A stretch of DNA of 64,000 nt from Bradyrhizobium sp. BR13661 (GTDB lineage: Bacteria > Pseudomonadota > Alphaproteobacteria > Rhizobiales > Xanthobacteraceae): the NCBI RefSeq assembly GCF_029892425.1, contig NZ_JARXWB010000009.1, positions 1 through 64,000 of the forward strand. Reading direction: 5' to 3'. The translations under genes were made by a program, and so were the position numbers. How positions within the stretch are numbered: position 1 is the stretch's first letter; every line of letters begins with the position of its first letter. Positions 17,972 through 28,495 of this stretch are shown here, one piece after another. The notes under the pieces were generated by a model. It was not told the origin of the DNA, did not search any database, and worked only from the letters and a program-made list of their open reading frames with translations.

Positions 17972-18748
17972 GTGGCGAACAAGGTCAAGGAAATCTGGAA
18001 GTCGGGCAAGGCCGTGGTCAATGCGTGGCTGGCTATTCCCTCCGGCTTCTCCGCTGAGATGATCGCGCAATGCGGCTTCGACAGCGTCACCGTCGACATG
18101 CAGCATGGCGTGCAGGATTATTTGTCGATGGTGCAGTGCTTCCAGGCCATGGACAAGCATCCGGTGACCCCGATGGTTCGCGTGCCCTGGAATGAGCCCG
18201 GCATCATCGGCAAGGTGCTCGATGGCGGCGCCTATGGCGTGATCTGCCCGATGGTCAACACGGCGCAGGAAGCCAGGAACCTCGTTTCCTATTCCAAATA
18301 TCCGCCACAGGGCGTCCGTTCCAACGGCCCGATCCGTGCCGGCATGTATGGCACCGCCGGCTCGTATCAGAAGACTGCGAATGCCGACACCATCCTGCTG
18401 CCGATGATGGAGACCAAGACGGCGGTCGAGAACATGGAAGCGATTCTCGATGTCGAGGGCATCGATGGCGTTTATATCGGTCCGTCCGACCTCGGCTTCT
18501 CCTACGGCCTCGAGCCCAAGCTCGATCGCTCCGAGCCCGAGATTCTTGCGATCTACGACAAGATCATCAAGGAGTGCGGCAAGCGCGGCCTCAACCCGGG
18601 CATCCATTGCAGCGGCGCCGAAGGTGCCGCGCGTGCCATCAACATGGGCTTCAAGCTCGTGACACTCTCCAACGAGGTCGGCATGATGACGACCTATGCC
18701 AAGATGCAGGTCAACGCGACCCGCAAGGATTCGGGCGGCAAGGCCTGA
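17972..18748 (+). CDS. hpaI: HpcH/HpaI aldolase-family protein
   Basis: A 258-aa class II pyruvate aldolase that would split a 4-hydroxy-2-oxo acid into pyruvate (or analogue) and an aldehyde. Family blocks are GFDSVTVDMQHG near the catalytic His, PMVNTAQEARNLVSYSKYPPQG, and IGPSDLGFSYG with the metal site. The canonical DxEH reads DMQH here. GTG 17972 is preferred, with AGGAAGG just upstream. ATG 17915 and GTG 17804 in the same frame are alternatives. In the hpa pathway this is the last step (HpaI). The downstream UxaA-type dehydratase leaves open a sugar-acid role like GarL. Confidence 0.75.
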   Translation: MANKVKEIWKSGKAVVNAWLAIPSGFSAEMIAQCGFDSVTVDMQHGVQDYLSMVQCFQAMDKHPVTPMVRVPWNEPGIIGKVLDGGAYGVICPMVNTAQEARNLVSYSKYPPQGVRSNGPIRAGMYGTAGSYQKTANADTILLPMMETKTAVENMEAILDVEGIDGVYIGPSDLGFSYGLEPKLDRSEPEILAIYDKIIKECGKRGLNPGIHCSGAEGAARAINMGFKLVTLSNEVGMMTTYAKMQVNATRKDSGGKA

Positions 18749-18758
18749 TCTCCCTCTG

Positions 18759-18887
18759 TGTCCCGGACGCGATGCAGCGCGTAGCGCTGCTTCGCAGAGC
18801 CGGGACCCAGGTTGCTTGCGAACGATACGATAGATGGGCCCCGGCTCAGCAGCGCACCGTTTCACGCTGCGCTGCGTCCGGGGCACG
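18759..18887. repeat. Intergenic palindrome (CCGGACGCAGCGC family)
   Basis: Two hairpins built from related arms occur here. GTCCCGGACGCGATGCAGCGC pairs loosely with the later GCGCTGCGTCCGGGGC. Inner arms TAGCGCTGCTTCGCAGAGCCGGGAC and GGGCCCCGGCTCAGCAGCGC repeat the theme. It sits between the aldolase and the UxaA-family gene and could separate their transcripts. Confidence 0.65.
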
Positions 18888-18914
18888 ATCCTTTGAAGAC
18901 CCAAGGAGACTCTC

Positions 18915-20438
18915 ATGACCGTCAGCCCCGTCATCCGCCTGCATCCCGATGATGGCGTGCTGATCGCGCGCGCCAGCCTGCCGCCGGGTACGGTGGTCGC
19001 TGACGGCATCGCTACGGTCGAGCGCATTCCCTCCGGCCACAAGGTCGCGATCAAGCCGATCGCGGTGGGCGAGCCTGTGATCCGCTATGGCCAGATCATC
19101 GGCTTTGCGACGCAAGCCATCGCGCCGGGCCAGCACGTGCACGTGCAGAACATCGGCATGGGCGATTTCGCCAAGGACTATGCGTACTGCGCCGACGTCA
19201 AGCCGACGCCGAACTTCGATCTGCCCGCGACCTTCGAAGGCATTCGCCGCCCGGACGGTCGCGTCGCCACGCGCAACTATATCGGTATCCTCACCTCGGT
19301 GAATTGCAGCGCGCATGTTGCCAGTCTCGTCGCCGACGTCTTCAAGAAGAACCCCTTCACCGGCGACAATCCGCTGGCCGAATTTCCCAATGTCGACGGT
19401 GTCGTCGCGCTCACCCACAAGACCGGCTGCGGCATGACGCAGAACGAGCCGCTGGCGCTGCTCCGCCGCACGCTCGGCGGCTATGCGCGGCACGTGAACT
19501 TCTCGCACGTCATCGTGCTCGGCCTCGGTTGCGAGGTGAACCAGATCGGCGGCCTGATGGAAGAGCAGAAGCTCGCCGGCCGCCTGCGCGCGATGGACAT
19601 CCAGGAGGTTGGCGGCACCCGCAAGACGGTGGAAGCCGGCATCGCCTTCGTGCGCGAGGCGCTGGCGGATTCCAACAGGGTGAAGCGCGAGTCCGTGCCG
19701 GTGAGCGAGCTCACGGTCGCCCTGCAATGCGGCGGCTCGGACGGCTATTCCGGCGTGTCGGCCAATCCGGCGCTGGGCGCGGCCAGCGATCTGATCGTGC
19801 GTCACGGTGGTACGGTGATCCTGTCGGAGACACCAGAGACCTACGGCGCCGAGCATCTGCTGACGCGCCGCGCCGTCAGCCGCGAGGTCGGCGAGAAGCT
19901 GGTCGATCTCATGCGCTGGTGGGACGAATACACCGCGCGCGAAGGCGCCGAGATGAACGCCAATCCGAGCCCCGGCAACAAGGCCGGCGGCCTCACCACC
20001 ATTCTCGAAAAGTCGCTTGGCGCGATGGCGAAGGCTGGCACCACGAACCTTGTCGACGTTTTGCGCTACGCCGAGCCGGTCACGAAGCGCGGCTTCGTGT
20101 TCATGGATACGCCCGGCTACGATCCGGTCGCCGCCACCGGCCAGGTCGCCGGCGGTGCCAATCTCGTCTGCTTCACCACCGGCCGCGGCAGCGTGTTCGG
20201 CTGTAAGCCGGCACCGTCGATCAAGCTCGCCACCAACACGCCCATGTACAAGCGCATGGAAGACGATATGGACGTCAATTGCGGCACCATCCTCGAAGGC
20301 GAGGAGACCGTCCAGGAGTGCGGCCAGCGCATCTTCGACCTCATCCTGAAGACCGCATCCGGCCAGCCGACCAAGAGCGAGAGCTTCGATTTCGGCGGCG
20401 CCGAGTTCGCGCCCTGGGTGCTTGGCGCGACGATGTGA
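18915..20438 (+). CDS. UxaA-family (altronate/galactarate-type) dehydratase
   Basis: A 507-aa protein with the two-part UxaA layout. An N-terminal SAF domain (about residues 1-95) is followed by the catalytic dehydratase region (about 105-507), with HKTGCGM and GLGCEVNQIGG cysteines that could bind iron or manganese. It would dehydrate a sugar acid to a 2-keto-3-deoxy acid in the cytosol. AAGGAG precedes ATG 18915. There is no uxaB, uxaC or permease beside it. Its link with the HpaI-type aldolase upstream would make chemical sense for galactarate or glucarate use, but a palindrome separates them. Confidence 0.85.
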   Translation: MTVSPVIRLHPDDGVLIARASLPPGTVVADGIATVERIPSGHKVAIKPIAVGEPVIRYGQIIGFATQAIAPGQHVHVQNIGMGDFAKDYAYCADVKPTPNFDLPATFEGIRRPDGRVATRNYIGILTSVNCSAHVASLVADVFKKNPFTGDNPLAEFPNVDGVVALTHKTGCGMTQNEPLALLRRTLGGYARHVNFSHVIVLGLGCEVNQIGGLMEEQKLAGRLRAMDIQEVGGTRKTVEAGIAFVREALADSNRVKRESVPVSELTVALQCGGSDGYSGVSANPALGAASDLIVRHGGTVILSETPETYGAEHLLTRRAVSREVGEKLVDLMRWWDEYTAREGAEMNANPSPGNKAGGLTTILEKSLGAMAKAGTTNLVDVLRYAEPVTKRGFVFMDTPGYDPVAATGQVAGGANLVCFTTGRGSVFGCKPAPSIKLATNTPMYKRMEDDMDVNCGTILEGEETVQECGQRIFDLILKTASGQPTKSESFDFGGAEFAPWVLGATM

Positions 20439-20605
20439 GCCCACTGCGGCGGTAGCCGAACACGGCCCCTAGTAATTATACGTAGGCGTCATTTGACCGC
20501 ACGGTGTCCCGCGCTCACGCCTGATTAATGATCCTGCCGTAATCCTGAATCGATTTGAGCGCGCTTCCTTTTGGGGGCGCTCGCCTTCGTGGGGATTGGC
20601 GACAG

Positions 20606-21127
20606 ATGACGCACGTGATACGGCCGACCGGCGTGGAAAATTTCCTCGGCGAGGAAGAGCTGATCGTCTCGAAGACCGATCTGAAGGGCCGTATCACCTA
20701 TGCCAATGACATCTTCCTCAGCATGGCGAAGTACTCCTGGAAGGAACTGATGGGTGCCCCCCACAGCCTGATCCGCCACCCCGACATGCCGCGCGCTGTC
20801 TTCAAGCTGCTGTGGGACACGCTCCAGTCCAAGCAGGAGATATTCGCCTACGTCGTCAATCTGGCAAAGGACGGCAGCCATTACTGGGTGTTCGCCCACG
20901 TCACGCCGACTTTCGATGAACGCGGCAATATCGTCGGCTATCATTCCAACCGTCGCAAGCCCGATCCCGTGCAGATCGAGCGCATCAAGCCGATCTACAA
21001 GACGCTGTGCGCGGAAGAGGCGCGGCATGCCAATGCCAAGGACGGCATGCATGCGAGCTTCGATGCGATGGTCGGACTGCTCAAGCAACAGGGTGTCGGT
21101 TACGATGAATTTGTGCTCTCTCTCTAA
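20606..21127 (+). CDS. PAS-domain aerotaxis sensor, Aer N-terminal type
   Basis: A 173-aa protein that is almost entirely one PAS fold of the Aer type: [16 protein letters not shown], then [26 protein letters not shown], then [17 protein letters not shown]. In Aer such domains bind FAD and sense redox state. The C terminus ([18 protein letters not shown]) resembles the linker after the Aer PAS. There is no transducer domain. That part follows as a separate gene overlapping by 23 bases in another frame. ATG 20606 is chosen because the residues before it do not look conserved. Confidence 0.82.
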   Translation: MTHVIRPTGVENFLGEEELIVSKTDLKGRITYANDIFLSMAKYSWKELMGAPHSLIRHPDMPRAVFKLLWDTLQSKQEIFAYVVNLAKDGSHYWVFAHVTPTFDERGNIVGYHSNRRKPDPVQIERIKPIYKTLCAEEARHANAKDGMHASFDAMVGLLKQQGVGYDEFVLSL

Positions 21128-22409
21128 GGCGCAGGGAGCGACCGCGCTCGCGTGTGTTCTTGCAATCGTTGCGTTCGGATTCTCGCTCCTCGGTGTGACC
21201 GGACTGTCCGGCGCAGCGCTGCTGGGCGCGACGATCGTGCTGCTCGGCTACGCCGTCTGGTGCCAGCATCGCACCGCGATGGCGGTCGATGAAGTCGCCG
21301 ATGTCTGCCGCAAGGCGGCCCACGGCGATCTCGAAGCGCGCATCCTGAGTGAACGGCAGGCCGGGCGCATCGGTGGCATTCAGAAGTCCGTCAACGACAT
21401 GCTCGACATCACCGATGCGTATTTGCGTGAAGCCTCGGCGTCGATGGACTATGCCAGCCGCGGCAAGTATTTCCGCAAGATCCTCGCACGCGGTCTGCCC
21501 GGCTCGTTCCGCCGTTCGGCCACCGTCATCAATGCCGGTACCGACAGCCTCGGCCGCCGCGTGGTCGAGATCGCCGATCTCGCAAGACATTTCGGCACGC
21601 ATCTCGACGAGGTTGCCGGCACGCTGATGGGGGCTGCGACCGATCTCGAATCCGACGCCGGCCAGATGGCTGCGGCGGCCGAGAGGACCAGCCGCCAGAC
21701 CTCGGGCGTGCTCAACGCCTCCGATCAGGCCTCGCGCAATGTCGCGACGGTTGCCAGCGCCGCCGAGCAGCTCGCCTCCTCGATCGCCGAGATCGGCCGC
21801 CAGGTCACCGGCTCGACGGCGAGCACGGGCCGCGCGGTGACGGAAGCCAACCGCGCCGGCAGCGAGATCCGCACGCTTGCGGACGCCGCGCTGCGGATCG
21901 GCGACGTCGTCAAGCTGATCAGCGAGATCGCCTCGCAGACCAATCTGCTCGCGCTCAACGCGACCATCGAGGCGGCTCGGGCAGGGGAAGCCGGCCGCGG
22001 CTTTGCGGTCGTGGCCTCCGAGGTCAAGAGCCTCGCCAACCAGACGGCGAAAGCGACCGAGGAGATCAGCGCCAAGGTCGGCGAGATGCAGCAATCGACC
22101 ACCAATTCGGTCGCGGCCGTCGAGGCGATCGCGCAGACCATCGCCGAGATCAACGGCATCACCGCCTCGATCGCCACCTCGATCGAGCAGCAGGGCCTCG
22201 CCACCCGCGAGATCGCCCGCAACGTCCAGGAAGCCTCGGCCGGCACCTCGCAGGTCTCTTCCAACGTCACAGGCATCAGCGAAGCCGCCGCCGACACCGG
22301 CCGCGTCGCAAGCCGCGTCAACGGCGCTTCCGAGCGCGTTCACGGCGAGGTCGAGACGCTCCGGCGCGAGGTGACGCAATTCCTGCAGCGGCTGACCTCG
22401 GCGGCGTAA
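21105..22409 (+). CDS. Methyl-accepting chemotaxis transducer paired with the PAS protein
   Basis: A 434-aa transducer. Two hydrophobic stretches (about residues 11-47) form a membrane hairpin with no periplasmic domain. A HAMP-like linker (about 50-100) leads to the MCP signalling domain, with the hairpin-tip consensus [34 protein letters not shown] (about 265-300). Layout and overlap with the PAS gene suggest the two proteins together replace one Aer receptor. The frame is open upstream to 20916, but ATG 21105 avoids a long overlap and gives a sensible N terminus. Confidence 0.85.
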   Translation: MNLCSLSKAQGATALACVLAIVAFGFSLLGVTGLSGAALLGATIVLLGYAVWCQHRTAMAVDEVADVCRKAAHGDLEARILSERQAGRIGGIQKSVNDMLDITDAYLREASASMDYASRGKYFRKILARGLPGSFRRSATVINAGTDSLGRRVVEIADLARHFGTHLDEVAGTLMGAATDLESDAGQMAAAAERTSRQTSGVLNASDQASRNVATVASAAEQLASSIAEIGRQVTGSTASTGRAVTEANRAGSEIRTLADAALRIGDVVKLISEIASQTNLLALNATIEAARAGEAGRGFAVVASEVKSLANQTAKATEEISAKVGEMQQSTTNSVAAVEAIAQTIAEINGITASIATSIEQQGLATREIARNVQEASAGTSQVSSNVTGISEAAADTGRVASRVNGASERVHGEVETLRREVTQFLQRLTSAA

Positions 22410-22433
22410 GGGTCTCGTAGATCCGTAACAGAT

Positions 22434-22521
22434 CGTCATGCCCGGGCTGGTCCCGGGCATCTATGTTCTTCGGCACCGCAGGCGAAGGTCGTGGATGGCC
22501 GGGACAAGCCCGGCCATGACG
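22434..22521. repeat. Intergenic palindromic repeat, CCCGGGC family, copy 2
   Basis: CGTCATGCCCGGGC at the left and GCCCGGCCATGACG at the right are the same outer arms as the copy at 3051-3173. A CCCGGG-TGGT-CCCGGG style inner stem is also present. It lies downstream of the MCP gene and may end its transcript. Confidence 0.78.
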
Positions 22522-22672
22522 CCGCGGAGGTTTCAGGACCCCAAACTCCTACCTCTTGTGTGGCAACTCGGGACGACGGGATACTTCCTAGGCACGGTCT
22601 GCCCGTTGTTAATGCTTGATCGCGTTGACGTCAGGTGTTCTGCTCAAAAAAGCTGCTGGAGCAACGTACCCC

Positions 22673-25600
22673 GTGTCGATCTACGTCGCATTACACCACG
22701 TCACCCACTACAAATACGACCGCCCGATCGATCTTGGCCCGCAGACCATCCGCCTGCGGCCGGCGCCGCACACGCGCACGCCGATCCTGAGCTATTCGCT
22801 CAAGGTCACGCCATCAAATCATTTCGTGAACTGGCAGCAGGACCCGCAGGGCAACTGGCTTGCCCGCTACGTCTTCCCGGAGAAGGCCACCGAGCTGAAA
22901 TTCGAGGTCGACTTCACGGCACAGATGACGACGGTCAACCCGTTCGACTTCTTCGTCGAGCCCTACGCCGACAGCTTTCCGTTCGAATACACGAAGGATC
23001 TCAAGACCGAGCTGGCACCGTATCTCGAGACCATCAAGCCCGACCCCGCCTTTGCCAAATATCTGGCCTCGATCCCGCGCGAGGCGCCGAACACGGTCAA
23101 CTTCCTGGTCGATCTCAATCGCGAGCTGCAGCAGAAGATCAACTACGTCATCCGCATGGAGCCCGGTGTGCAGACGCCGGAGGAGACGCTGACCTCCTGC
23201 GCCGGCTCGTGCCGTGACTCCGCCTGGCTCCTGATCCAGACCTTCCGCCATCTCGGCCTCGCGGCCCGTTTCGTCTCCGGCTATCTCATCCAGATCCGTC
23301 CCGACATCGATCCGATCGAGGGGCCACCGGAGGTCGAGAACGACTTCACCGATCTGCACGCCTGGGCCGAGGTCTATCTGCCGGGCGCGGGCTGGATCGG
23401 GTTCGACGCGACCTCCGGCATGCTGGCGGGCGAGGGGCACATCCCCGTTGCCGCCACGCCGCATTATCGCTCGGCCGCGCCGATCTCCGGCGGCGCCGGC
23501 TTTGCCGAGGTCGAGTTCGCCTTCGACATGAGCGTGAAGCGCATCCGTGAGGCGCCGCGCATCACAAAGCCGTTCTCCGACGATTCCTGGGCGCGGCTCA
23601 ACGATCTCGGCGAGCAGGTCGACGACGATCTCGCCGCGCAGGACGTGCGGCTCACCATGGGCGGCGAGCCGACCTTCGTCTCCGTCGACGATCTTGAAGC
23701 GGCGGAGTGGAATACGGAAGCCGTCGGCCCCACCAAGCGCGCGCTCGGCGACGATCTGATCCGCCGCCTGCGCACGCGCTTCGCGCCGGGCGGACTACTG
23801 CATTACGGCCAGGGCAAATGGTATCCGGGCGAGAGCCTGCCGCGCTGGGCCTTCGGCCTTTACTGGCGCAAGGACGGCGTGCCGATCTGGAAGAATGCCG
23901 ACCTCATTGCCAAGATCGAGAATTCCAAGCGCGCCGTGACCGAGGACGCCGAGGATTTCATGGAGGGCACGGCGGTGCGGCTCGGGCTCGATTCCGGCTA
24001 CATTATTCCGGCCTATGAGGACACCGCCTATTGGCTGCTGAAGGAGGCCGAGCTTCCCGTCAACGTCGATCCCGCCGATTCCAAATTGTCCAATCCGGAG
24101 GAACGGGCGCGCATGGCGCGGGTGTTCGATCAGGGCCTGCGCACGCCGCGCGGCTATGTGCTGCCGGTGCAGCGCTGGAACGCGCCGCCGCGCTGGCGCA
24201 GCGAGCGCTGGCAGCTCCGGCGCAATCATCTGTTCCTGATGCCGGGCGATTCCCCGCTCGGCCTGCGCCTGCCGCTGGGCTCGCTCGGCTACGTCCCGCC
24301 CGGTGAATATCCCTATATCGTCGAGCAGGATCCGATGGAGGCGCGCGGCAAGCTGCCGGTGTTCACGCTCCCGGAGCGCCCGAAATCGCCGCCACGAGTC
24401 GCGCCGGAGAAGCTCAACACGTCCGTCCCCGTCCGCACCGCGCTGTCGATCGAAGTCCGCGATGGCGTGATCTGCGCCTTCATGCCGCCGGTCGAACGCA
24501 TTGAGGATTATCTCGAGCTGGTCGCGGCGCTCGAAGCGACCGCCGAGGAGATGCAGCTCCATGTCCATGTCGAGGGCTACGCGCCGCCATTCGATCCGCG
24601 CATTGAGGTCATCAAGGTGACGCCCGATCCGGGCGTGATCGAGGTCAACGTTCAGCCGGCGAAGAATTGGCGCGAGGCGGTCGACATCACCGTCGGGCTC
24701 TACGAGGATGCCGGCAAGATACGCCTCGGCGCCAACCGTTTCCTGGTCGACGGCCGCCACACCGGCACCGGCGGCGGCAATCATGTCGTGATCGGCGGTT
24801 CGAGCCCGCAGGACTCGCCGTTCCTGCGCCGGCCCGATCTCTTGAAGAGCCTCGTGCTGTACTGGCAGCGGCATCCGTCGCTGTCCTACTTCTTCTCCGG
24901 CCTGTTCATCGGCCCGACCAGCCAGGCGCCGCGCATCGACGAGGCGCGCCACGACAGCATCTACGAGCTCGAGATCGCGCTCTCGCATGTGCCGCCGCCG
25001 GGCTATCAGGTGCCACTGTGGCTGGTGGACCGGCTGTTCCGGCATCTGCTCGTCGACATCACCGGCAATACCCATCGCTCGGAAATCTGCATCGACAAGC
25101 TCTACTCGCCTGACGGGCCCACCGGCCGGCTCGGCCTGGTCGAATTCCGCGCCCTCGAAATGCCGCCGGATCCGCGCATGTCGCTGGCACAGCAGCTCCT
25201 GATCCGCGCGCTGATCGCAAAGTTCTGGCGTGAGCCGCAACAGGGCAAGTTCGTGCGCTGGGGCACGGCGCTGCATGATCGCTTCATGCTGCCGCATTTC
25301 ATCTGGGAAGATTTTCAGGACGTGCTCTCCGAGCTGAAAGGCTCAGGCTATGCGTTCGAGCCGGAATGGTATCTGGCCCAGCTCGAATTCCGCTTCCCCG
25401 GCTTCGGCCGCGTCCACCATGGCGGCGTGACCATAGAGTTGAGGCAGGCGCTGGAGCCGTGGCACGTGCTCGGCGAAGAAGGCTCGGCCGGGGGCACCGT
25501 GCGCTATGTCGATTCGTCGGTCGAGCGGCTCCAGGTCAAGGCGGAAGGATTCGTCGAGGGCCGCCATATCATCACCTGCAACGGCCGCCGCCTGCCGATG

Positions 25601-25942
25601 ACCTCCACCGGCCGCTCGGCCGAAGCCGTGGCCGGGGTCCGCTTCAAGGCCTGGCAGCCGGCCTCCGGCCTGCATGCGACCATCCCGGTCCACGCGCCGC
25701 TGACTTTCGATCTCCTTGACACCTGGAACGGCCGCTCGCTTGGCGGCTGCGTCTACCACGTCGCCCATCCCGGCGGCCGCAGCTACGATACCAAGCCGGT
25801 CAATACCTACGAGGCCGAGGCGCGGCGGCTGGCGCGCTTCCAGGACCATGGCCATACGCCGGGACCCATGCAGCCACCGCCCGAGGAACGCACAAATGAA
25901 TTCCCGCTGACCCTCGACTTGCGGACCCCGCTTCTGCAATGA
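22673..25942 (+). CDS. Large transglutaminase-like/DUF2126 protein
   Basis: A 1089-aa, two-part protein. Residues 1-300 are a bacterial transglutaminase-like domain with a complete catalytic triad: C180 (GSCRD), H229 (LHAW) and D245 (GFDATSG). From about residue 325 ([10 protein letters not shown]) to the end is the DUF2126 region, known from cyanobacteria and proteobacteria and linked by comparative genomics to peptide-bond forming or modifying systems. GTG 22673 is chosen because (M)[12 protein letters not shown] is the conserved start, with GGAG upstream. It leads a three-gene operon with an ATP-grasp/alpha-E protein and a second transglutaminase. It is probably cytosolic, with no signal peptide. 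The substrate is unknown. Confidence 0.85.
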   Translation: MSIYVALHHVTHYKYDRPIDLGPQTIRLRPAPHTRTPILSYSLKVTPSNHFVNWQQDPQGNWLARYVFPEKATELKFEVDFTAQMTTVNPFDFFVEPYADSFPFEYTKDLKTELAPYLETIKPDPAFAKYLASIPREAPNTVNFLVDLNRELQQKINYVIRMEPGVQTPEETLTSCAGSCRDSAWLLIQTFRHLGLAARFVSGYLIQIRPDIDPIEGPPEVENDFTDLHAWAEVYLPGAGWIGFDATSGMLAGEGHIPVAATPHYRSAAPISGGAGFAEVEFAFDMSVKRIREAPRITKPFSDDSWARLNDLGEQVDDDLAAQDVRLTMGGEPTFVSVDDLEAAEWNTEAVGPTKRALGDDLIRRLRTRFAPGGLLHYGQGKWYPGESLPRWAFGLYWRKDGVPIWKNADLIAKIENSKRAVTEDAEDFMEGTAVRLGLDSGYIIPAYEDTAYWLLKEAELPVNVDPADSKLSNPEERARMARVFDQGLRTPRGYVLPVQRWNAPPRWRSERWQLRRNHLFLMPGDSPLGLRLPLGSLGYVPPGEYPYIVEQDPMEARGKLPVFTLPERPKSPPRVAPEKLNTSVPVRTALSIEVRDGVICAFMPPVERIEDYLELVAALEATAEEMQLHVHVEGYAPPFDPRIEVIKVTPDPGVIEVNVQPAKNWREAVDITVGLYEDAGKIRLGANRFLVDGRHTGTGGGNHVVIGGSSPQDSPFLRRPDLLKSLVLYWQRHPSLSYFFSGLFIGPTSQAPRIDEARHDSIYELEIALSHVPPPGYQVPLWLVDRLFRHLLVDITGNTHRSEICIDKLYSPDGPTGRLGLVEFRALEMPPDPRMSLAQQLLIRALIAKFWREPQQGKFVRWGTALHDRFMLPHFIWEDFQDVLSELKGSGYAFEPEWYLAQLEFRFPGFGRVHHGGVTIELRQALEPWHVLGEEGSAGGTVRYVDSSVERLQVKAEGFVEGRHIITCNGRRLPMTSTGRSAEAVAGVRFKAWQPASGLHATIPVHAPLTFDLLDTWNGRSLGGCVYHVAHPGGRSYDTKPVNTYEAEARRLARFQDHGHTPGPMQPPPEERTNEFPLTLDLRTPLLQ

Positions 25943-25969
25943 GTATGATGGTGGGGCAGGGAGAGGCGC

Positions 25970-28495
25970 ATGGGCGAGGGCGCAGCCGAAGGGGACAGGG
26001 CAGGTAAGACGACGCAAGGTCAGCGTGAAGGCCAGCGCCGTCTTGCGCAATGGGTCCGCGACTATCGCCGCCTGCCTGGCATCCCCGACGAATTCCTGGG
26101 GCCTGACGGCGCCCCGCGCCCGGTCTGGAACCGGTTCTTCGGCGCTTTTGGTGCACTGGCGCCCGACGAGGTCGAACGGCGCTTCGGCATGGCCGACCGC
26201 CACCTCCGCGAGGCCGGTGTCACCTACCGCGCCCCCGGCGACAGCGCCGACCGGCCCTGGATGCTCAGCCATCTGCCACTCCTGATCGACGAGGCTAACT
26301 GGAAGCAGCTCTGTGCCGGCATAACCCAGCGCGCCGAGCTTCTGGAACTCGTGCTGCGCGATATCTATGGCGAGGGCCGGCTGGTTGCCGAAGGCGCGCT
26401 GCCCGCGGGCGCGATCGCCGGCAGCCCCGAATATCTTCGCGCCGTCTGCGGCGTGCCGCCGCCGGGTGGGCGCTATCTCTCGCTCTACGCCGCCGATGTC
26501 GGCCGCGGGCCCGACGGCCGCTGGTGGGTGCTCGGCGATCGCACGCAGGCGCCGTCAGGCGCCGGCTATGCGCTGGAGAACCGCCTGGTGCTCTCGCGCG
26601 CCTTCTCCGATCTCTACAAGTCGATGAACGTGCCGCGCGTCGCGCCGTTCTTCGAGGCGTTCCGCGACAGTCTTCGCGCACGTGCCGATCGCGATGAGCC
26701 GCGCATCGGCGTGCTCACGCCCGGCAGTTTCAGCGAGACCTATTTCGAGCATGCGACGCTGGCGCGCTATCTCGGCTTCCTGCTGGTCGAGGGCGACGAT
26801 CTCGCCGTCAGCGACAATCGTGTCCACATCCGTACCGTCGCCGGCCTGAAGCGGCTCGACGTGCTTTTGCGCCGCGTCGATTCCAATTCGCTCGACCCGC
26901 TCGAACTCGATGCGTCCTCGCATCTCGGCGTGCCCGGCCTGATCGACGTGCTGCGCAAGGACGGCGTCGTCGTCGCCAACATGCCGGGCTCCGGCGTGCT
27001 GGAGGCGCGGGCGCTGCTCGGCTTCCTGCCGGCACTAAGCCGCCGCCTGCTCGGCGAGGAGCTGAAGATGCCGCACATCGCAACGTGGTGGTGCGGCCAG
27101 AAATCGGCGCGTGACGAAGTGTTGTCGCGGCTCGACGAGGTCGCGATCGAGGGCGCCTATCAGCGCGGCGTTCCCGGCTTCCACAGCAACGGTCCAGTGC
27201 TCGCAAGCGAGCTCGATGTAACAAGACGTCAGCGCCTGGTCGATGCCATCGGCGCGCGCGGCATGGACTACGTCGGCCAGGAGGTGGTGCGTCTGTCCAC
27301 CATGCCGGTGTGGGAGCAGGGGCAGCTCACGCCGCGTCCCTTCGTGCTGCGCGTGTTTGCGGCGGCAACGCCCGATGGCTGGGCCATCATGCCCGGCGGC
27401 TTCTGCCGGATCGCCGAGCAGGCGGATGCGCGCGCGGTGTCGATGGGCGACGGCGCGCGTGCCGCCGACGTCTGGGTGGTCTCGGACAAGAAAGTCTCGA
27501 CCGCATCGTTGTTGCCGACGACCGACAAGGTCCGCATCCGCCGCATCGCCGGCGTGCTGCCGAGTCGCGCTGCCGACAATCTGTTCTGGCTCGGCCGTTA
27601 TCTCGAGCGCGCTGAGGCCACGCTGCGGCTGGTCCGTGCGCTTGGCTCGCCGAGCGGGCCCAACAAGGGCACCGCGGCCTCGCTGCAATCGGCCGAACGG
27701 ATCCAGCGCCTGCTGGTGACCTGGGGCGCGATCTCGCAGACCTCGCGCGCGGCGCCAGGGCGGATCGTCGCCGAAGCCTTGCAGAGCGAGGCGCGTTTCG
27801 GCTCGGCGCTCTCGCTGGTGCGCTCGGCGCTGCGCACGGCGACCTCCTTGCGCGAGCGGCTGTCGCCCGACGCCTGGCAGGTCATCACCGAAATGGCCGA
27901 GCGACTCTCCTACGAGGTCGAGGACGACGACAGCGTGCTCAGCGCGGCCGAGCTGACCTTGCAGGAGCTTGCGAGCTTTGCGGGACTTGCGCAGGAGAAC
28001 ATGAACCGCGCCGCCGGCTGGCGCTTCCTCGATATCGGCCGCCGCACCGAGCGCGCCATCAACACGGCGCGTTTTGCGCGCCAGTTTGCTTATGACGAGG
28101 CCGGCGACGAGGACCTCGACATCCTGCTGACGCTGGTGGATTCCCAGATCACCTATCGCTCGCGCTATCTGCTGGCGCCGATCCTGGCGCCGGTGCGCGA
28201 CCTCGCGGTGCTCGACAGCTACAATCCGCGCTCGGTCGCGTTCCAGGTGGCGACCTTGAACGAGCATATCGCCGCATTGCCGAGCCTGAAGGAGCACGGC
28301 CTGATCGAAAAACCGCAGCGGCTTGCCGTCGCGGTGCAGTCGATGCTGGCAACGGCCGAGGCCGAGAAGCTCGAGGTCAAGAACCTGTTCGCGCTGGAGC
28401 AGGATCTGCTCAGCCTCGCCGAGGCGATCGGACTGCACTACTTCCCGCACGGCCCGAATGCGAGCCGGCCGGAAAAGTTGACGGGGCTGGCGTGA
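25970..28495 (+). CDS. Circularly permuted ATP-grasp (DUF404/407) fused to alpha-E domain (DUF403)
   Basis: An 841-aa fusion. Residues about 60-490 form a circularly permuted ATP-grasp ligase (YGEGRLVAEGALPAG, GRWWVLGDRTQAPSGAGYALENR, VRLSTMPVWEQ). Residues about 520-830 form the alpha-helical alpha-E domain, beginning VLPSRAADNLFWLGRYLERAE. In many genomes these are two adjacent genes, so the fusion supports their joint action. The family is predicted to join amino acids or peptides using ATP. A strong purine-rich ribosome site precedes ATG 25970. Its last four bases overlap the GTG start of the next transglutaminase gene. Confidence 0.88.
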   Translation: MGEGAAEGDRAGKTTQGQREGQRRLAQWVRDYRRLPGIPDEFLGPDGAPRPVWNRFFGAFGALAPDEVERRFGMADRHLREAGVTYRAPGDSADRPWMLSHLPLLIDEANWKQLCAGITQRAELLELVLRDIYGEGRLVAEGALPAGAIAGSPEYLRAVCGVPPPGGRYLSLYAADVGRGPDGRWWVLGDRTQAPSGAGYALENRLVLSRAFSDLYKSMNVPRVAPFFEAFRDSLRARADRDEPRIGVLTPGSFSETYFEHATLARYLGFLLVEGDDLAVSDNRVHIRTVAGLKRLDVLLRRVDSNSLDPLELDASSHLGVPGLIDVLRKDGVVVANMPGSGVLEARALLGFLPALSRRLLGEELKMPHIATWWCGQKSARDEVLSRLDEVAIEGAYQRGVPGFHSNGPVLASELDVTRRQRLVDAIGARGMDYVGQEVVRLSTMPVWEQGQLTPRPFVLRVFAAATPDGWAIMPGGFCRIAEQADARAVSMGDGARAADVWVVSDKKVSTASLLPTTDKVRIRRIAGVLPSRAADNLFWLGRYLERAEATLRLVRALGSPSGPNKGTAASLQSAERIQRLLVTWGAISQTSRAAPGRIVAEALQSEARFGSALSLVRSALRTATSLRERLSPDAWQVITEMAERLSYEVEDDDSVLSAAELTLQELASFAGLAQENMNRAAGWRFLDIGRRTERAINTARFARQFAYDEAGDEDLDILLTLVDSQITYRSRYLLAPILAPVRDLAVLDSYNPRSVAFQVATLNEHIAALPSLKEHGLIEKPQRLAVAVQSMLATAEAEKLEVKNLFALEQDLLSLAEAIGLHYFPHGPNASRPEKLTGLA

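Noticed and set aside
20529..20556. TGATCC-N16-CGATTT before the PAS gene
   Set aside because: The spacing fits the sigma-E signal, but the third base of the -10 core is A instead of T, and TGATCC alone is expected about 30 times in this window. Kept only as a near-match.
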